A stretch of DNA of 64,000 nt from Trichuris trichiura. Taxonomy: Eukaryota; Nematoda; Enoplea; Trichinellida; Trichuridae. The position numbers and the translations under genes were made by a program. Below, in pieces: positions 36,501 through 47,649 of the stretch (position 1 is the first letter of the stretch; every line of letters begins with the position of its first letter). Location: positions 248,001 through 312,000 of the forward strand of contig JBAJFE010000014.1 in assembly GCA_037903355.1 (NCBI GenBank), written 5' to 3'. The notes under the pieces were generated by a model. That model was not told the DNA's origin, did no database searches, and saw nothing but the letters and a program-made list of their open reading frames with translations.

Positions 36501-39020
36501 TGCACCATGGCTGTTGCTTGACCAGAAGATCAAAGGGAGGCATCAAGGAGAAGCAAACCTTGGAATGCGAAAACAATATGCTCCTGTTGTCTAACTGTTG
36601 GCAGAACATCCGGCAGTTAACGGTTTATATCAGGTTGGTGAACTTGTTTCTGTGCCATGTAAAGTGTCAGATATTAATGCACTGTCATCCGTACTAATAA
36701 ATCAGCGCTCTACTAAAAGCGCTTTCCAATTGCGAAAGTTAGTCATCATTTATACGCTATTACATGTATTAATATAGTTTATTGTATTAATGAAGCTTAC
36801 AACCTACTGGAAACGTTAGTAATATGCGCCTTAGTTCCAGATATGTTTAACGAGATTATAATAGAAACCGATACTTTAACAGCGTAAGCCTAGTGCAACA
36901 TACAGGACTCTTTGCGACTGAACTCCAACGCTTTTCTACTATAATAAAAAATTTGCTCATAGTAAATGACTATTCATGAACTAAAATAAGCGTCTAACGC
37001 AAACTTCGTCATGTTGGCAATTTTGCTGCACAAATATAACCTCTTCAGTATTACGATTAATAGGTGCATTTCAACAAAATTCTGATAGGAACTACATACC
37101 ATTAAACAATTCATCTTTCTCGCCCCAACTATCTGTTGCAATTACGAATGGAAGCCGAATAAACAATAGAACACCAAGTATATTAAAAAACTAGGGCAGA
37201 AGCTTGCGAGTAATCTTCAAACGACATGATAATGTCGAAACTGATAGCATCTGACGTGCGTCGCTTTGAAAATTAATTAGGTGCGTGCAGATGATTTACG
37301 TGCCTAATTAAGGTTTCATAACATAAAAGTAGTGATTACGTAATAATATAAAGTGAACGAGCTTTTCACAGTGCGATTACAGCAGCTTTTCTCGTTATAA
37401 AAAAAAGTTTATTCGTAGGTCTCTGGAACTTTCAGATGGAACATAGTGTGTCATTACAAGCTGCCGAATGATCAAGCCTGACCCTGAAGCTTCAGAGACT
37501 TCGCGTAAACAAACTTTTACTTCTAAGGAGAAAACCTGCCATAATTATGCGATGCAATTGTATGGACTTATTCACAGCCATTCTGTTTACAAAAGTCAGT
37601 AAGAGTACATTAATCAACTAAACTGACGATACAAAACGAAAAGACAAGTGGGACAATCGAAATACGCTTCACCTATGATCGTGAAGACTTTAATGTGCAT
37701 ATACATATTTGCAATGAGAAAATTATACCTAGATAAATGATGCATTAGAGGATTAAGTTTATTCCATGAGGAAGTTCTGTTGGCTGCCTTTAAATGCTGT
37801 ATTGCGAAAGGAAAGTGATTTAAATGCAGTGTCTTGACAGAAATGTCCTTTTAAGAAAAGCAAGCAAATTCGAACTACTGAACAGTCTTGTTCCTCAGGG
37901 AAGCGAGGATTTACCAGCAGCCGCAAATTGCTTAAGGGACCAGTCACAGCGACGCAAATTACAAATGCTTCGATAATCAGCAGAAAGCAATCACAATCGC
38001 TACCTAAAAGGCGCAGAGGTGGCGACCGTATTTTCCTTGACTTCGTGATTGAATTACGCGATCGATTGCACGGAGATTAACACCATATGGATAGCTGGTT
38101 ACCTTACGCCTATATTACTCTTTGTAAAGGATCGATTGAACTAGTAAGCCAGTTAATAGAAACACGGTTAAACTCTTATGCGACGGAGACAAGCTGACGT
38201 GGTAATCCTGTCAAAACCAAATTTTAAAGCTTACTTGCAATAACAAGTTACCTAGTGAAATAGATTGCCTAAACAAGCCCTCACGTATCGCAACGACTCT
38301 TTTCGAAACGATAGCTATGCAGCCAATCCAAGCATTTTGCATGAGCAATCCATTACACTACGAGAGACGTAAAAATGACAGAACAGGATTAAGCTTATCC
38401 GTTGATCAGCTACAAAACTCCAAAAACGCTGCGATCAAGTATACTTATTATGCCAAATAAATACTAAATTCAGGATTTGTTGGGCTGAATATACGAACAA
38501 ATAGCGAGTTACTTTAAATATGCAGCTCGAGATACGGCTTGCAGGTGAGAAAAAGTGTTCAACGATTATAAGAAAAAAGGTACAGGTAGTTTTGTCGGCT
38601 AAATCAATATTCAAAGTCAATGCTATTCCGACTATGAAGTGCATTAATCTGATTCTAAAGCTCCGCATTAAGGACAAAGCAGTTTGACTTCTTTTATTCT
38701 CATTACTGAATTTATCAGTCACTTTATCAGTCACAGAGCCACTAAAAGTGAGGCAGTTGCCATTGTTAGAATTGCAATAGAACGCTAAGCCAACGCACAT
38801 CTGCAGCTATTCGAACATCATAAAAGGAAGACCCTAACGCTTAAGCTAAAGTTATAAGCACGTATGCAATAGACGTGAAAAAAACAATTATGGTTTCTAG
38901 AACATAAGAAGTCTTTGAAAGCTTTGTTTCCAACCAGCACTTATGCACAAACGGTTCGAGAGCGGAAATGAAGACCCATGAAAGAATAATGTTCAGAGAA
39001 GAAGTGCTCACGTATTCCCA

Positions 39021-39089
39021 GTTACGAAAAAATAACGCGCTAAACGCTAAATAGATATAGATATCCGTTTAGTGCGTTATTTTGTAAAC
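39021..39089. repeat. 69-nt imperfect hairpin
   Basis: Arms GTTACGAAAAAATAACGCGC and (reverse complement) GTTTACAAAATAACGCACTA continue through AAACG to a short AT loop. It could be a tiny MITE or a small structured RNA; no target duplication is evident. Confidence 0.6.
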
Positions 39090-40029
39090 AGAATCACTGT
39101 GCACATATATACCCTTTGGCGCATATACGTATCTACTTATGTAATGATACCAGCTAACGAAAAAACAGAAAATGTTAACAAAACACTTCTTCTTTCCTAC
39201 CTAAATATCCCAAGGTTTTAAAAGTTTTAAGAAAACGTTAGAAGTATCAAGAAACAGAAGGAGTGAAGAAAAAATCCTATAAAGCGCCAAAAGGCATACC
39301 TGCTCTGAGGAAAAGGTCGATCCAAGCAAGGAAGCAGCTTTGATGGTTTAGTAACCGCAAGAATTTATAGCAATTTTACGTTCAGTCTTTTTCAAAACAA
39401 GCAAAATTGATGACAACAAAAAGCACTTCAAGGTGAAAGAGTGGGAATCGATATTGAGCATTCAGGCTCAGACGCCTACTCGCATACTTTAAACAATACG
39501 TCTGATTGACAAGCTGTTCAGTGATACATTGATAAGGTCTCATCTTCATGCATTTATCGCAGCTTAATGGTTTGCACTATTCAACTTCAGCTGCAAAATA
39601 AGCCGTATATTTATAAAGAAAAGTTCACTGTGAAAAGCAATTTTTATACAATTAGAATTATGAACTGATGCTTTTTTGTCAACACCGAAAGAGCCAGTAA
39701 AAACCTGTCATCCTTAGCTCGCCGTTGCCCTTTGAGTGGGCAGATGTTGTTAAGATAATTGAAAGTGTAGGCGTGCAAAACATTGTTCCATAAACAATAC
39801 AGAAAGTAAAATAAAAAGAGAAATCTGGTAGTGCGCATCTGTCACCAACACTAATAATATTAATGCTTTCTACAACTTCAATACTTACTACTTTGAATAT
39901 GTATGTTCTTTTCATAATCGGATCACCGTTATTGGTGAAAAAGGTTGAAAATTTCCCGTTGTGCATAACAAAAATGAATCAAAGCTTTCATAATATCTCA
40001 TTACCTTTCACATACATATATATGAGCAT

Positions 40030-40126
40030 AGTTTGAGTATGGAATGTTTAACCCGTGAAATCTTTTTAATGAGCAAAGCTTTCGGAAAGCCACTGTTCCC
40101 GTCTTCAGCGCAAACGTGATGGCCCC
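40030..40126 (-). mobile_element. Minimal Penelope-like insertion with hammerhead motif
   Basis: About 97 bp flanked by a direct repeat of about 15 bp (catatatatgagcat at 40015-40029, repeated with one extra TA at 40126-40142). It lacks long arms but contains the hammerhead-like core at 40073-40111 and AACCCGTGAAATC near one end. It looks like a 5'-truncated or solo copy of the family. The AT-rich repeat makes the duplication less certain. Confidence 0.55.
40073..40111 (-). ncRNA. Hammerhead-ribozyme-like motif
   Basis: Minus strand: GCG, CTGAAGA, stem II CGGGAA/TTTCCG with loop CAGTGGC, then AAAGCTT and TGC, which pairs with GCG (one G-U). Same layout as the motifs at 10.9, 40.5, 45.4 and 45.8 kb, with different stem sequences. 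Confidence 0.5.
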
Positions 40127-40372
40127 ATATATATATGAGCATTTTTAATACACTAAAATGACTACTGTTTCCATGTCCATCATACTAAACGCGCTTATAA
40201 CCTTAATATAAGTTACATTGCATTAACAAATCACACATCGCAATATGATGCAAAAAGTTAAGTAAAACGCTTCTTATAGGGTATTCAAACTAGAAAAAAT
40301 GGCTCAAATAAACTTTACAGGCTTGACCGGATAGAATGCATAAGGTGAATGAAAAGTATAATATCTGAGCGT

Positions 40373-40742
40373 GGTTGTAAGGTCTTCAACGGCTTTTCCC
40401 GTTTTTTGTTGTGCTGTTATCTGTAATTAAACTAAAACAACTGCTCTACCAACGGATGGATGAGCCGTTATTAAGAAAATGTACAGATATCAATACACTC
40501 AACTTTTAATGTTCAGAGCTTTCGGAACGCTCTAGTTCCGTCGTCAGTGAGGTGGTGGTGGTGGAGCATTAAAGAATTGAGTGCGCTGATATCTGTACAT
40601 TTTCTTAATAACGGCTCATCCATCCGTTGGTAGAGCACTTGTTTTAGTTTAATTACAGATAACAGCACAACAAAAAACGGGAAAAGCCGTAGACGACCTT
40701 ACAAACATGAAAATACAGCCCGTTACAAAACATCCAGTTTTC
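40373..40742 (-). mobile_element. Fold-back element, Penelope-like family B
   Basis: 370 bp flanked by exact 13-bp direct repeats aatatctgagcgt (40360-40372 and 40743-40755). Outer arms of about 130 bp are nearly identical (ACGGCTTTTCCCGTTTTTTG, CTACCAACGGATGGATGAGC, ATGTACAGATATCA). The one-sided tag lies at the right: ATGAAAATACAGCCCGTTAC then AAAACATCCAGTTTTC. A unique loop contains the hammerhead-like core and a GGT run. Non-coding. Confidence 0.8.
40513..40550 (-). ncRNA. Hammerhead-ribozyme-like motif
   Basis: Minus strand: TCA, CTGACGA, stem II CGGAAC/GTTCCG with loop TAGAGC, AAAGCTC, TGA (pairs with TCA). In the loop of the family-B element. Confidence 0.55.
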
Positions 40743-42709
40743 AATATCTGAGCGTAATGAATTGAAAAAGCCCAGATAGTTGCAATGGCAACTTACGTAC
40801 ACAACATGCCCAAAAATTTATAATCAATAAAAGGTTTAAAATTACTTAGAACTGAACTTGTTATTTGCACTTTATCCAATAGCAACATAATCCTTCAACA
40901 CTGTTGAATTAACAGACCTCCCACAGAAGCCGACAAATAGCTACTGGTGAACACCTATTTGAAGAAAAGCTCATCAGGGATTTCTTCGTCAATAAAAGAA
41001 GAGAATTAGGTAAGTATTAACCCTGAGGGATTTCACGTCAAAAGATTAACCATCGCACAAATTCACCCCGAGGCAAATTGAACCTGTTTCAAACGCTTTA
41101 ATTTGACATAGTATTTTGCAATGGGAAATCCTTTTCTAATCGATTGAACAATTTTTCCATTAAAAATGACCACAGTCTAGGAAGACAGCAACACTTGTAG
41201 AAATCGCCAAATTTTTCATCTTGAAACCGTTGCATAAATTCCAATAATCGATGTTTCTTTCTTTGGATGTTACGAACACTAACAATTAACCAAAGCAATG
41301 GCAAGAGAACAAAATCGTCTTAAAGACTGAATACCAAACAAGTGTAGAGTTCTGTTGCTTACCAAAAACTGCTCGGCCATTTGCTGTCAGAGTATTTGTT
41401 TCCTTTAATACTGGAGCAAAATAAAATCAGTAGTGCACTCGCGTGAATCAAAAACGAAAATGAAACAATAGATTTAGAAGGCATAAACTGCAAAGTATAT
41501 CAAGCGATAGCTATTAGCGCACTCTTAGAAACATGACAAAAGAAAGCCTGAAATTATCTTCGAATCGACGAAACAAATGACTACAAAAATCTGACATGAC
41601 AAGCAACAGCAAGCAAAGCTGTTCGGCATCTGATAATCGAGAAAAGCATTAAGCTGAAATACGGTGCCACATCGCTTTAAAGAAAAATCGCAACGAATAA
41701 AGATAGCTCTTCTCTACGTTACTGACTTTAACATCCCATTTAAGAACAATACAAATGTTATCATTGGTATGTTGATACCGTTGAACAATGTCTTTCTTAA
41801 ACAAAGAATGCTTCTTTCACGCCGTATAAAAATGAATTTTGCGTCTCAGTGAAAATCGTTAGGCGAAAGCATTTAGATAAACATCTGAAAACTGGATACG
41901 GACAAGGATGGATACGAAATCCACTACAATAAGGCAAAAGCAGCCGAAGATACGAAATTTTCAAAAAAGCATTTCCACCTATTTCATTTAAGCTCAGACT
42001 GTTCTGTTCATGACAAGTCGCCTTAACACTGCATCGACCACACATGCCTCGCTGAAGGTGGGACCAAATGTTGTCAAAGTTGAGGAGATACCTTCTAACA
42101 AACATTTTAATTCAAGCATAACGGCGTATCCGTAATTACCTTTCAACAACGATAACAGCATTTTTTGAAGTTGCTCACGTCCTATTCCACCTCCCTTAAG
42201 ATAAAACTAGATCGTTCTAGAAGCTCTGAAAGTTTGCTGCGTTCAGAGTTCAACAAGAATTCAGTACCCACTTCCAGTAATCGCTCATCCAACCTTTGAT
42301 AGAGCACTTGTTCTGCTTAGTTACTTACTGTCACTACATGAAGAAAAACGGAAAAACCGTTGGAGATATCATCTGAAAAACGAACCTCAACGGAAGATGA
42401 AAGAACGGAATAGACAGAACAACAGAAGGGGAAAGTGGATATTAAAATATAATTATCTTGCTTGTTTTCTTTTCTACGTTTTTGGAACCAAGCGACATCC
42501 AAAAAACTACCACATTCTTTTGTGCCTTTACCCATAGAAGTGCTTTCAGAAGTAAAAGGCGTTTCATCTTAATATTCGACTACCAAGGTACTTGCAGCCA
42601 TGAAGTCCACGCTGAAAACGGGGACAGGTGTTACCGGAAGGCTTCGCTAATCTAAACAAGCTTTTGCGCTTTGCATTTCCTTAAGCCTTCTAGAAATAAT
42701 ACAAATAAA

Positions 42710-42710
<1 letters not shown>

Positions 42711-42753
<43 letters not shown>
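42711..42753. repeat. (AAT)n microsatellite
   Basis: About 14 TAA/AAT triplets. A decayed fragment of family B lies upstream at about 42285-42360 (CGCTCATCCAACCTTTGATA, then GAAAAACGGAAAAACCG). Confidence 0.95.
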
Positions 42754-42754
<1 letters not shown>

Positions 42755-44070
42755 CCATCATTACCACTGAAGATAAAATTATTTTGAATATATCTATAGA
42801 GGTTCATATATGTTCACAGGGTTTTCCTCTTTATCTGCACTGAATCAAGCAGCAAAACCGGCAGCATCAGCATCAATACATTTCAAGAATGCGCAGTGTT
42901 AAAACTAACAAATAACTCATACGTCGAATAGAAATAATTCCAAAACACAAATTAATGAGCAAGCCATTGAGGAACGAACAATTAGCCATTCATTCGAAAG
43001 ATAATGCAAGTTCATTCAAAAGGGAATAAGCTTCCAGAGAAACACAAGTGGTCAGTAAGTATTGTTAATGCATTGATTAGTATAAGTGCTTCGTGTAAAA
43101 GCAGCAAGGCATTAAAATCACAACATGCAAAGCGCGCTAGCAAACTGAGTTCATAAATCCCAAAAGTATTTCTAGCCTTCAATTATCAATTAGCAAAAGT
43201 GGCAATTTCGGTTTGCTGCCCATACTTGAAATGCATGCGTTTCCCTTTGGCAATTCCGCTGGGCAAGGTTAAAAAGAAAAATGCGTCATTTCGTTCGGGC
43301 GTTGAGTAGCAGCTCTGCGGCAGATTAGAATATATCACGCAATAGGACGTCAGTTAATCAGCCGCGCAAGTAAGCTGCTATAGGAGCAGAGTGAATTCAA
43401 GAAACTGTTCGATCAGTTACGCAGGGCCCCAGAGCTTACTCAATTGCTCCGTAACAAACGTCGCCCAGTATAGATGTAAATGATGACAACTTACTGAAAA
43501 CCTCCAGGGGTGAACTTCAAATTGTTTCTGAGCCTATAAATTAACTCGTCACTTTTTAAGCAACGCACTGCCTAATTGCCCATCTGTGACAAGGACGCTA
43601 AACTAGAAATTCTTCGAAAGAAGTTCTAAGCAATGGAACCAACATTAAAATGACACATTCGCATTTTTACTTTTCCTGTAGTTGCGTAAAGGCGTAAGGA
43701 TGAATGACAAGTCAATAAGCAAATGTCAACTTGTACCCTCATGCAACACAATTGGACATCAGTTTAAGTGCATTTTGAATTTTTTTTGCCATAATCAACT
43801 TGCGTAAACTAGGACTTCTGAGGGAAATGATCGCAAACATAAAAAAGTAAGTACAACGCGACCAGTACGTTCAGAAACATTTCGGAATGGCCTATACATC
43901 CAACGGACTTCACATACTAGCCTGATATTTTTATGAAAACAAAATTCAACATATCACAAATGACTTTGAAAGCTCAGATTCTTTGCTCCAATCAATTCAA
44001 TGAGTAACCAAAGATAACTAGCCTACGGGACGTTTGGCGAAAAGTGATCTTAACGCAATACGTAAACTTA

Positions 44071-44143
44071 TTGCTCGCCACAATATCTCTTCCCTTGGGT
44101 TGACTAATGGTCAACCCAAAAGAAGAGATATTGTGACGAGCAA
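44071..44143. repeat. 73-nt hairpin, pre-miRNA-sized
   Basis: Arms TTGCTCGCCACAATATCTCT and (reverse complement of the other side) TTGCTCGTCACAATATCTCT pair with very few mismatches through GGGTTGAC, with a 4-5 nt loop (TAATG). Size and pairing would suit a small-RNA precursor, though a microscopic fold-back transposon is equally possible. Confidence 0.65.
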
Positions 44144-44928
44144 TTCTGAAACTTTATAACGCGTGCCTGTAGCAAATTTTTCCATTATAAAACTGATTAG
44201 TTAATAAACTACTGCAATCAATATCCAAACCTGATGAACGCGAACTGCTTCAGTAGAAACATTTCGAACAGTTATGGAGCAAGTTGAATGCAAGAAGCTT
44301 TCTCCGAACAAAGAATTATTTCAAAATGAAGCACAAAATTGGCAAACTTTGCCATTAAGATGATACCTATGAATAAAATAATAATAACGCGTGAACTATT
44401 GACAAATGGCAAATTTTGGAAAATACTTATCTTCAGATGCAGTACGCGAGAAAACATCCGGCGAATAAAGTTCATAACAACGAGGAATAAGATGCAAGGT
44501 ACAAAACGCATCAAAAAACTGTTAACGTGGTGCGATGTTTCTAGTTTGAAAATATTTTTACTCGTAGGTACTTAGCCATTCTAAAAGCTCTACTATCGAA
44601 AGAAAACTTAAGACCCAGTGCTAGCAATGAAGGAAATATGACAGCTAAGCTTTTCTATTCACTGACAACATGGGAGATTAAGTCAGGTGAGAAAACATGA
44701 TAAAAATGGACGAATACTGAACCAAAGCTGCTCTTATGAATTTTGATCAAATACTTATCCTAAACTCCCTAGATTTAGATTGGTAATTAATAATAATGAA
44801 AAAAGCATTTGCAGTGCTTGACTATTTTCAGGGTAAAACTTTTTTAAAGTTCTCGTGTGAAAATATGTGAGCGATGCAATGCATGCAACCATAGCTAAAC
44901 GTTAACAGATTGCTTTTATTAAGATATT

Positions 44929-45550
44929 ATGAAGGCGTAAGGGTCGTAACGGGTTTGGTGGTTGAACAAGAAATGTACATGGATTTTTCCCGTTTCTATT
45001 TGCCCATAGAACGAGTCAAAAAGTGAAAAAGCTTTAATGTCGTTCAAAGGCATAAAACCAAACAAACGTCTGGCGAACGACGCTCACATGGTGTGCCAAA
45101 AACAGGACTCGGAAAACACCGGATTGGACAAAGAAGATAACCCTACACGTGGACAAACGGCCCTCGCCCTAACATCGGCAAGTTGACCCATTTCGACAGG
45201 ACGCCTCACCTAACTTTGACTGACCATCCTAATACGCGTTGTGCCTCCGCTGAGGACAGCCTCTAAGGAATTTGCTCCGAAGCTGATCCAGCCGTGTGTG
45301 TATAGCCTCGACAGGTCAAGGTTCGACTAGACAGGCACGCACACGACTCGGAAAGGTGGAGGAGCTACTCCTGAGGAAAAACTCGGTGGGAGGGCAACTC
45401 CTGCGTGCGCTGATGACGGCTCAAGATTGAGCCGAAAGCTTCGCCAGACGTTTGTTTGGTTTTATGCCTTTGAACGACATTAAAGTATTTTCACTTTTTG
45501 ACTCGTTCTATGGGCAAATAGAAACGGGAAGAATCCATGTACATTTCTTG
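44929..45550. mobile_element. Fold-back element with 360-bp unique core, Penelope-like family C
   Basis: 622 bp flanked by 13-bp repeats ttattaagatatt/ttattaaaatatt (44916-44928, 45551-45563;one mismatch). Inverted arms of about 110 bp (44970-45078 and 45442-45550) share AAGAAATGTACATGGAT, AACGAGTCAAAAAGTG and CGTCTGGCGAA. A tag lies outside the left arm; its reverse complement contains AACCCGTTACGACCC. The GC-rich centre (about 45080-45405) has no long ORF. A hammerhead-like core borders the right arm. Confidence 0.75.
45407..45444 (+). ncRNA. Hammerhead-ribozyme-like motif (best copy)
   Basis: GCG, then the canonical CTGATGA, stem II CGGCTC/GAGCCG with loop AAGATT, AAAGCTT, and CGC pairing with GCG. 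This copy has the exact textbook CUGAUGA box. The same register caveat applies (first C of stem II may pair with G12). Confidence 0.6.
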
Positions 45551-45571
45551 TTATTAAAATATTGCTATATT

Positions 45572-45916
45572 GAAAACGGGGTGTTTTGTAACGGGCTGTG
45601 TTTTCATGGTTGTAAGGTCTTCTACGGCTTTTCCCGTTTTTTTCGTTGTGCTGTTATCTGTAATTAAACTAAAACAACTGCTCTACCAACGGATGGATGA
45701 GCCGTTATTAAGACAATGTACAGATATCAATACACTCAACTTTTAATGTTCAAAGCTTTCAGAACGCTCTAGTTCCGTCGTCAGTGAGGTGGTGGAGGAG
45801 TTGTTATTCTCTGAATGGTACTATATAGGCACACGTGACAATAGGAATTGGGGCGAGGTCAGCGCGGCAGTGAGCAACACTTGAAAACGGGAAAAGCCGT
45901 AGAAGACCTTACAACC
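45572..45916 (-). mobile_element. Fold-back element, Penelope-like family B, second copy
   Basis: 345 bp between exact 14-bp repeats aatattgctatatt (45558-45571 and 45917-45930). Very similar to the 40.4-kb copy for TACGGCTTTTCCCGT, CCAACGGATGGATGAGC and the ribozyme region, but the tag is at the left (reverse complement ATGAAAACACAGCCCGTTAC). The right arm keeps only its outer part (GGGAAAAGCCGTAGAAGACC). It inserted at the right-hand target duplication of the family-C element. Confidence 0.8.
45750..45787 (-). ncRNA. Hammerhead-ribozyme-like motif
   Basis: Minus strand: TCA, CTGACGA, CGGAAC/GTTCTG with loop TAGAGC, AAAGCTT, TGA. Differs from the 40.5-kb copy at two sites; one turns a stem II C-G into a G-U pair. 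Confidence 0.55.
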
Positions 45917-47489
45917 AATATTGCTATATTTGTTAAATTTCCGTTTTGGCATACAAACGACAACCGCTCATGCCATAGTGTGTCGTTGAGAGTGCGGCGC
46001 AGAGTTAATATTTATAAGTCATAATATATTCCTAAGCATCACAAGGAAATTATTTAGCGGCACATTGGTTAGCCATTCATATGCTCTTACGTAACTAAGA
46101 CATTCTTAAGAAGAAGTCATTGTTCAATGTTTTCATTAGGCAGAAACAACTGCCTTTACCTTAAAGCAAAATAGCTAATGACATGAGCTCAATATCTTCG
46201 CGATTGACCATTTTGAAACTACTAACCTTCTCGATTTTTACATCATTACTTGTAAAGGGGAATAGTGTCCATCAGCGAACGAACGGAAGTTGATCAAATT
46301 TTCGATGCAATGAAATAGCAATGAAAATTTCACCTCTCAATAAAATCGAAAGCTACTTTTCGCACTCACGAGATTGTTTGAGTCGACTCATGGCGGGAAC
46401 GTAACCTTTTCGCTAGGACAGTTATGACTGCATAACTGCAGAAACTATCTTATGTCGTAACCGATAAAAAGGAGACGAAAATGCCAACCTATTACATTGA
46501 AAGAATAGATTTGCTTCAACAACTGAATACGGTTGTAAAATCGATTTTGCCAGTTCATTTTCCAAGCACGCCATATTTAGGCTGCAATCGCCTATGCTAT
46601 GTATTAAACGAAACGGCTACGATGCCACGAAAAGTTGTATTTTCTATAGACATTCAATTCAACGAACCATTCAAAGACGACATCTTTTCGCAAGCATAAA
46701 CAGTAAATGGAACTTCGCCATTTAACCAAGTTGAGAAGAGGAGGGGTTTGAAAATTTTGAAAACTGTTTCAAGAAGCCAAAAGTCAGACTTTCCTATGCA
46801 ATTTTTCAGAGCGCCTACCGAAAGCGCGAAGTCGCGTTGATTATACGCAAACCTTAAATCATAGAGACCTTTGCTTAAAATGGATGTTATTACTCAAATA
46901 CCTTCAACAATCAATCCCCAAGTTTCCCAAGTTAGAAATGATAGAGATGGTTTAGTAAGATTGCAAACTTTGACAAATCATTGCTGACTAAGAATAATGG
47001 TCACAGTTGTTCTTATAGTGCCCCTAACGTAGATTTGTTGCAAAGTCAACGTAGGCTACTTTTAAAACTTCAGTGCTGTTATGCGCCAACTTCTATCAAG
47101 CCAACACTCTGCTCAGTAATGAGAGCTTTCCGTTAAAGTGACTAGCAACTGCTCAAGAACTTTACTTCCTACAAAGGAAACGATACGTTTCGGGGAAATA
47201 CAAAACTGAAGGCTGACCACTCGCGTTGAGTATTTTCTGAAAACACGAATAATGCACCAACGCAGTATAAACCTTTTGCTTCTCGAAAAGTAACGCATTT
47301 TTAAATTAAAGTTTTTGAAAAGGCTGGTTAAAGTAACATATGCATACGGACAAGACCAACCCGTCTGAACTACGTATGCAAAAACATGTATCCACGCTGC
47401 CGTCTTGCGCATGCAAGTTTCACCAAGACAAAGCAGTACTTTTTGAAAGCGTTCACTGAAGATAAGGCAACACGTCAACGAGCGATATA

Positions 47490-47649
47490 CAGTGGAACCT
47501 TCAAAGTTGACCACCTCCATAAGTTTACAGAATTTTGACCAGTTAGTTGGTCCGCACGTTAATAAGCGCAAGGACAACCATCACAGTCGACCACTGTAAG
47601 TATGAAGTTGACCAATCTGTTGGGTGGTCAACTTACGGAGGTTTAATTG
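47490..47649. mobile_element. Pogo/Tc1-type MITE
   Basis: 160-bp non-coding element with TA on each side. Ends CAGTGGAACCTTCAAAGTTG and (reverse complement) CAATTAAACCTCCGTAAGTT both continue to GACCACC, a terminal pattern common in pogo/Tigger elements. Confidence 0.7.

Noticed and set aside
45080..45405. GC-rich centre of the family-C element as a possible captured gene
   Set aside because: No frame of meaningful length; composition alone is not evidence.
47113..47577. 154-codon open frame on the minus strand
   Set aside because: No domain or codon-like pattern, and its start overlaps a pogo-type MITE.
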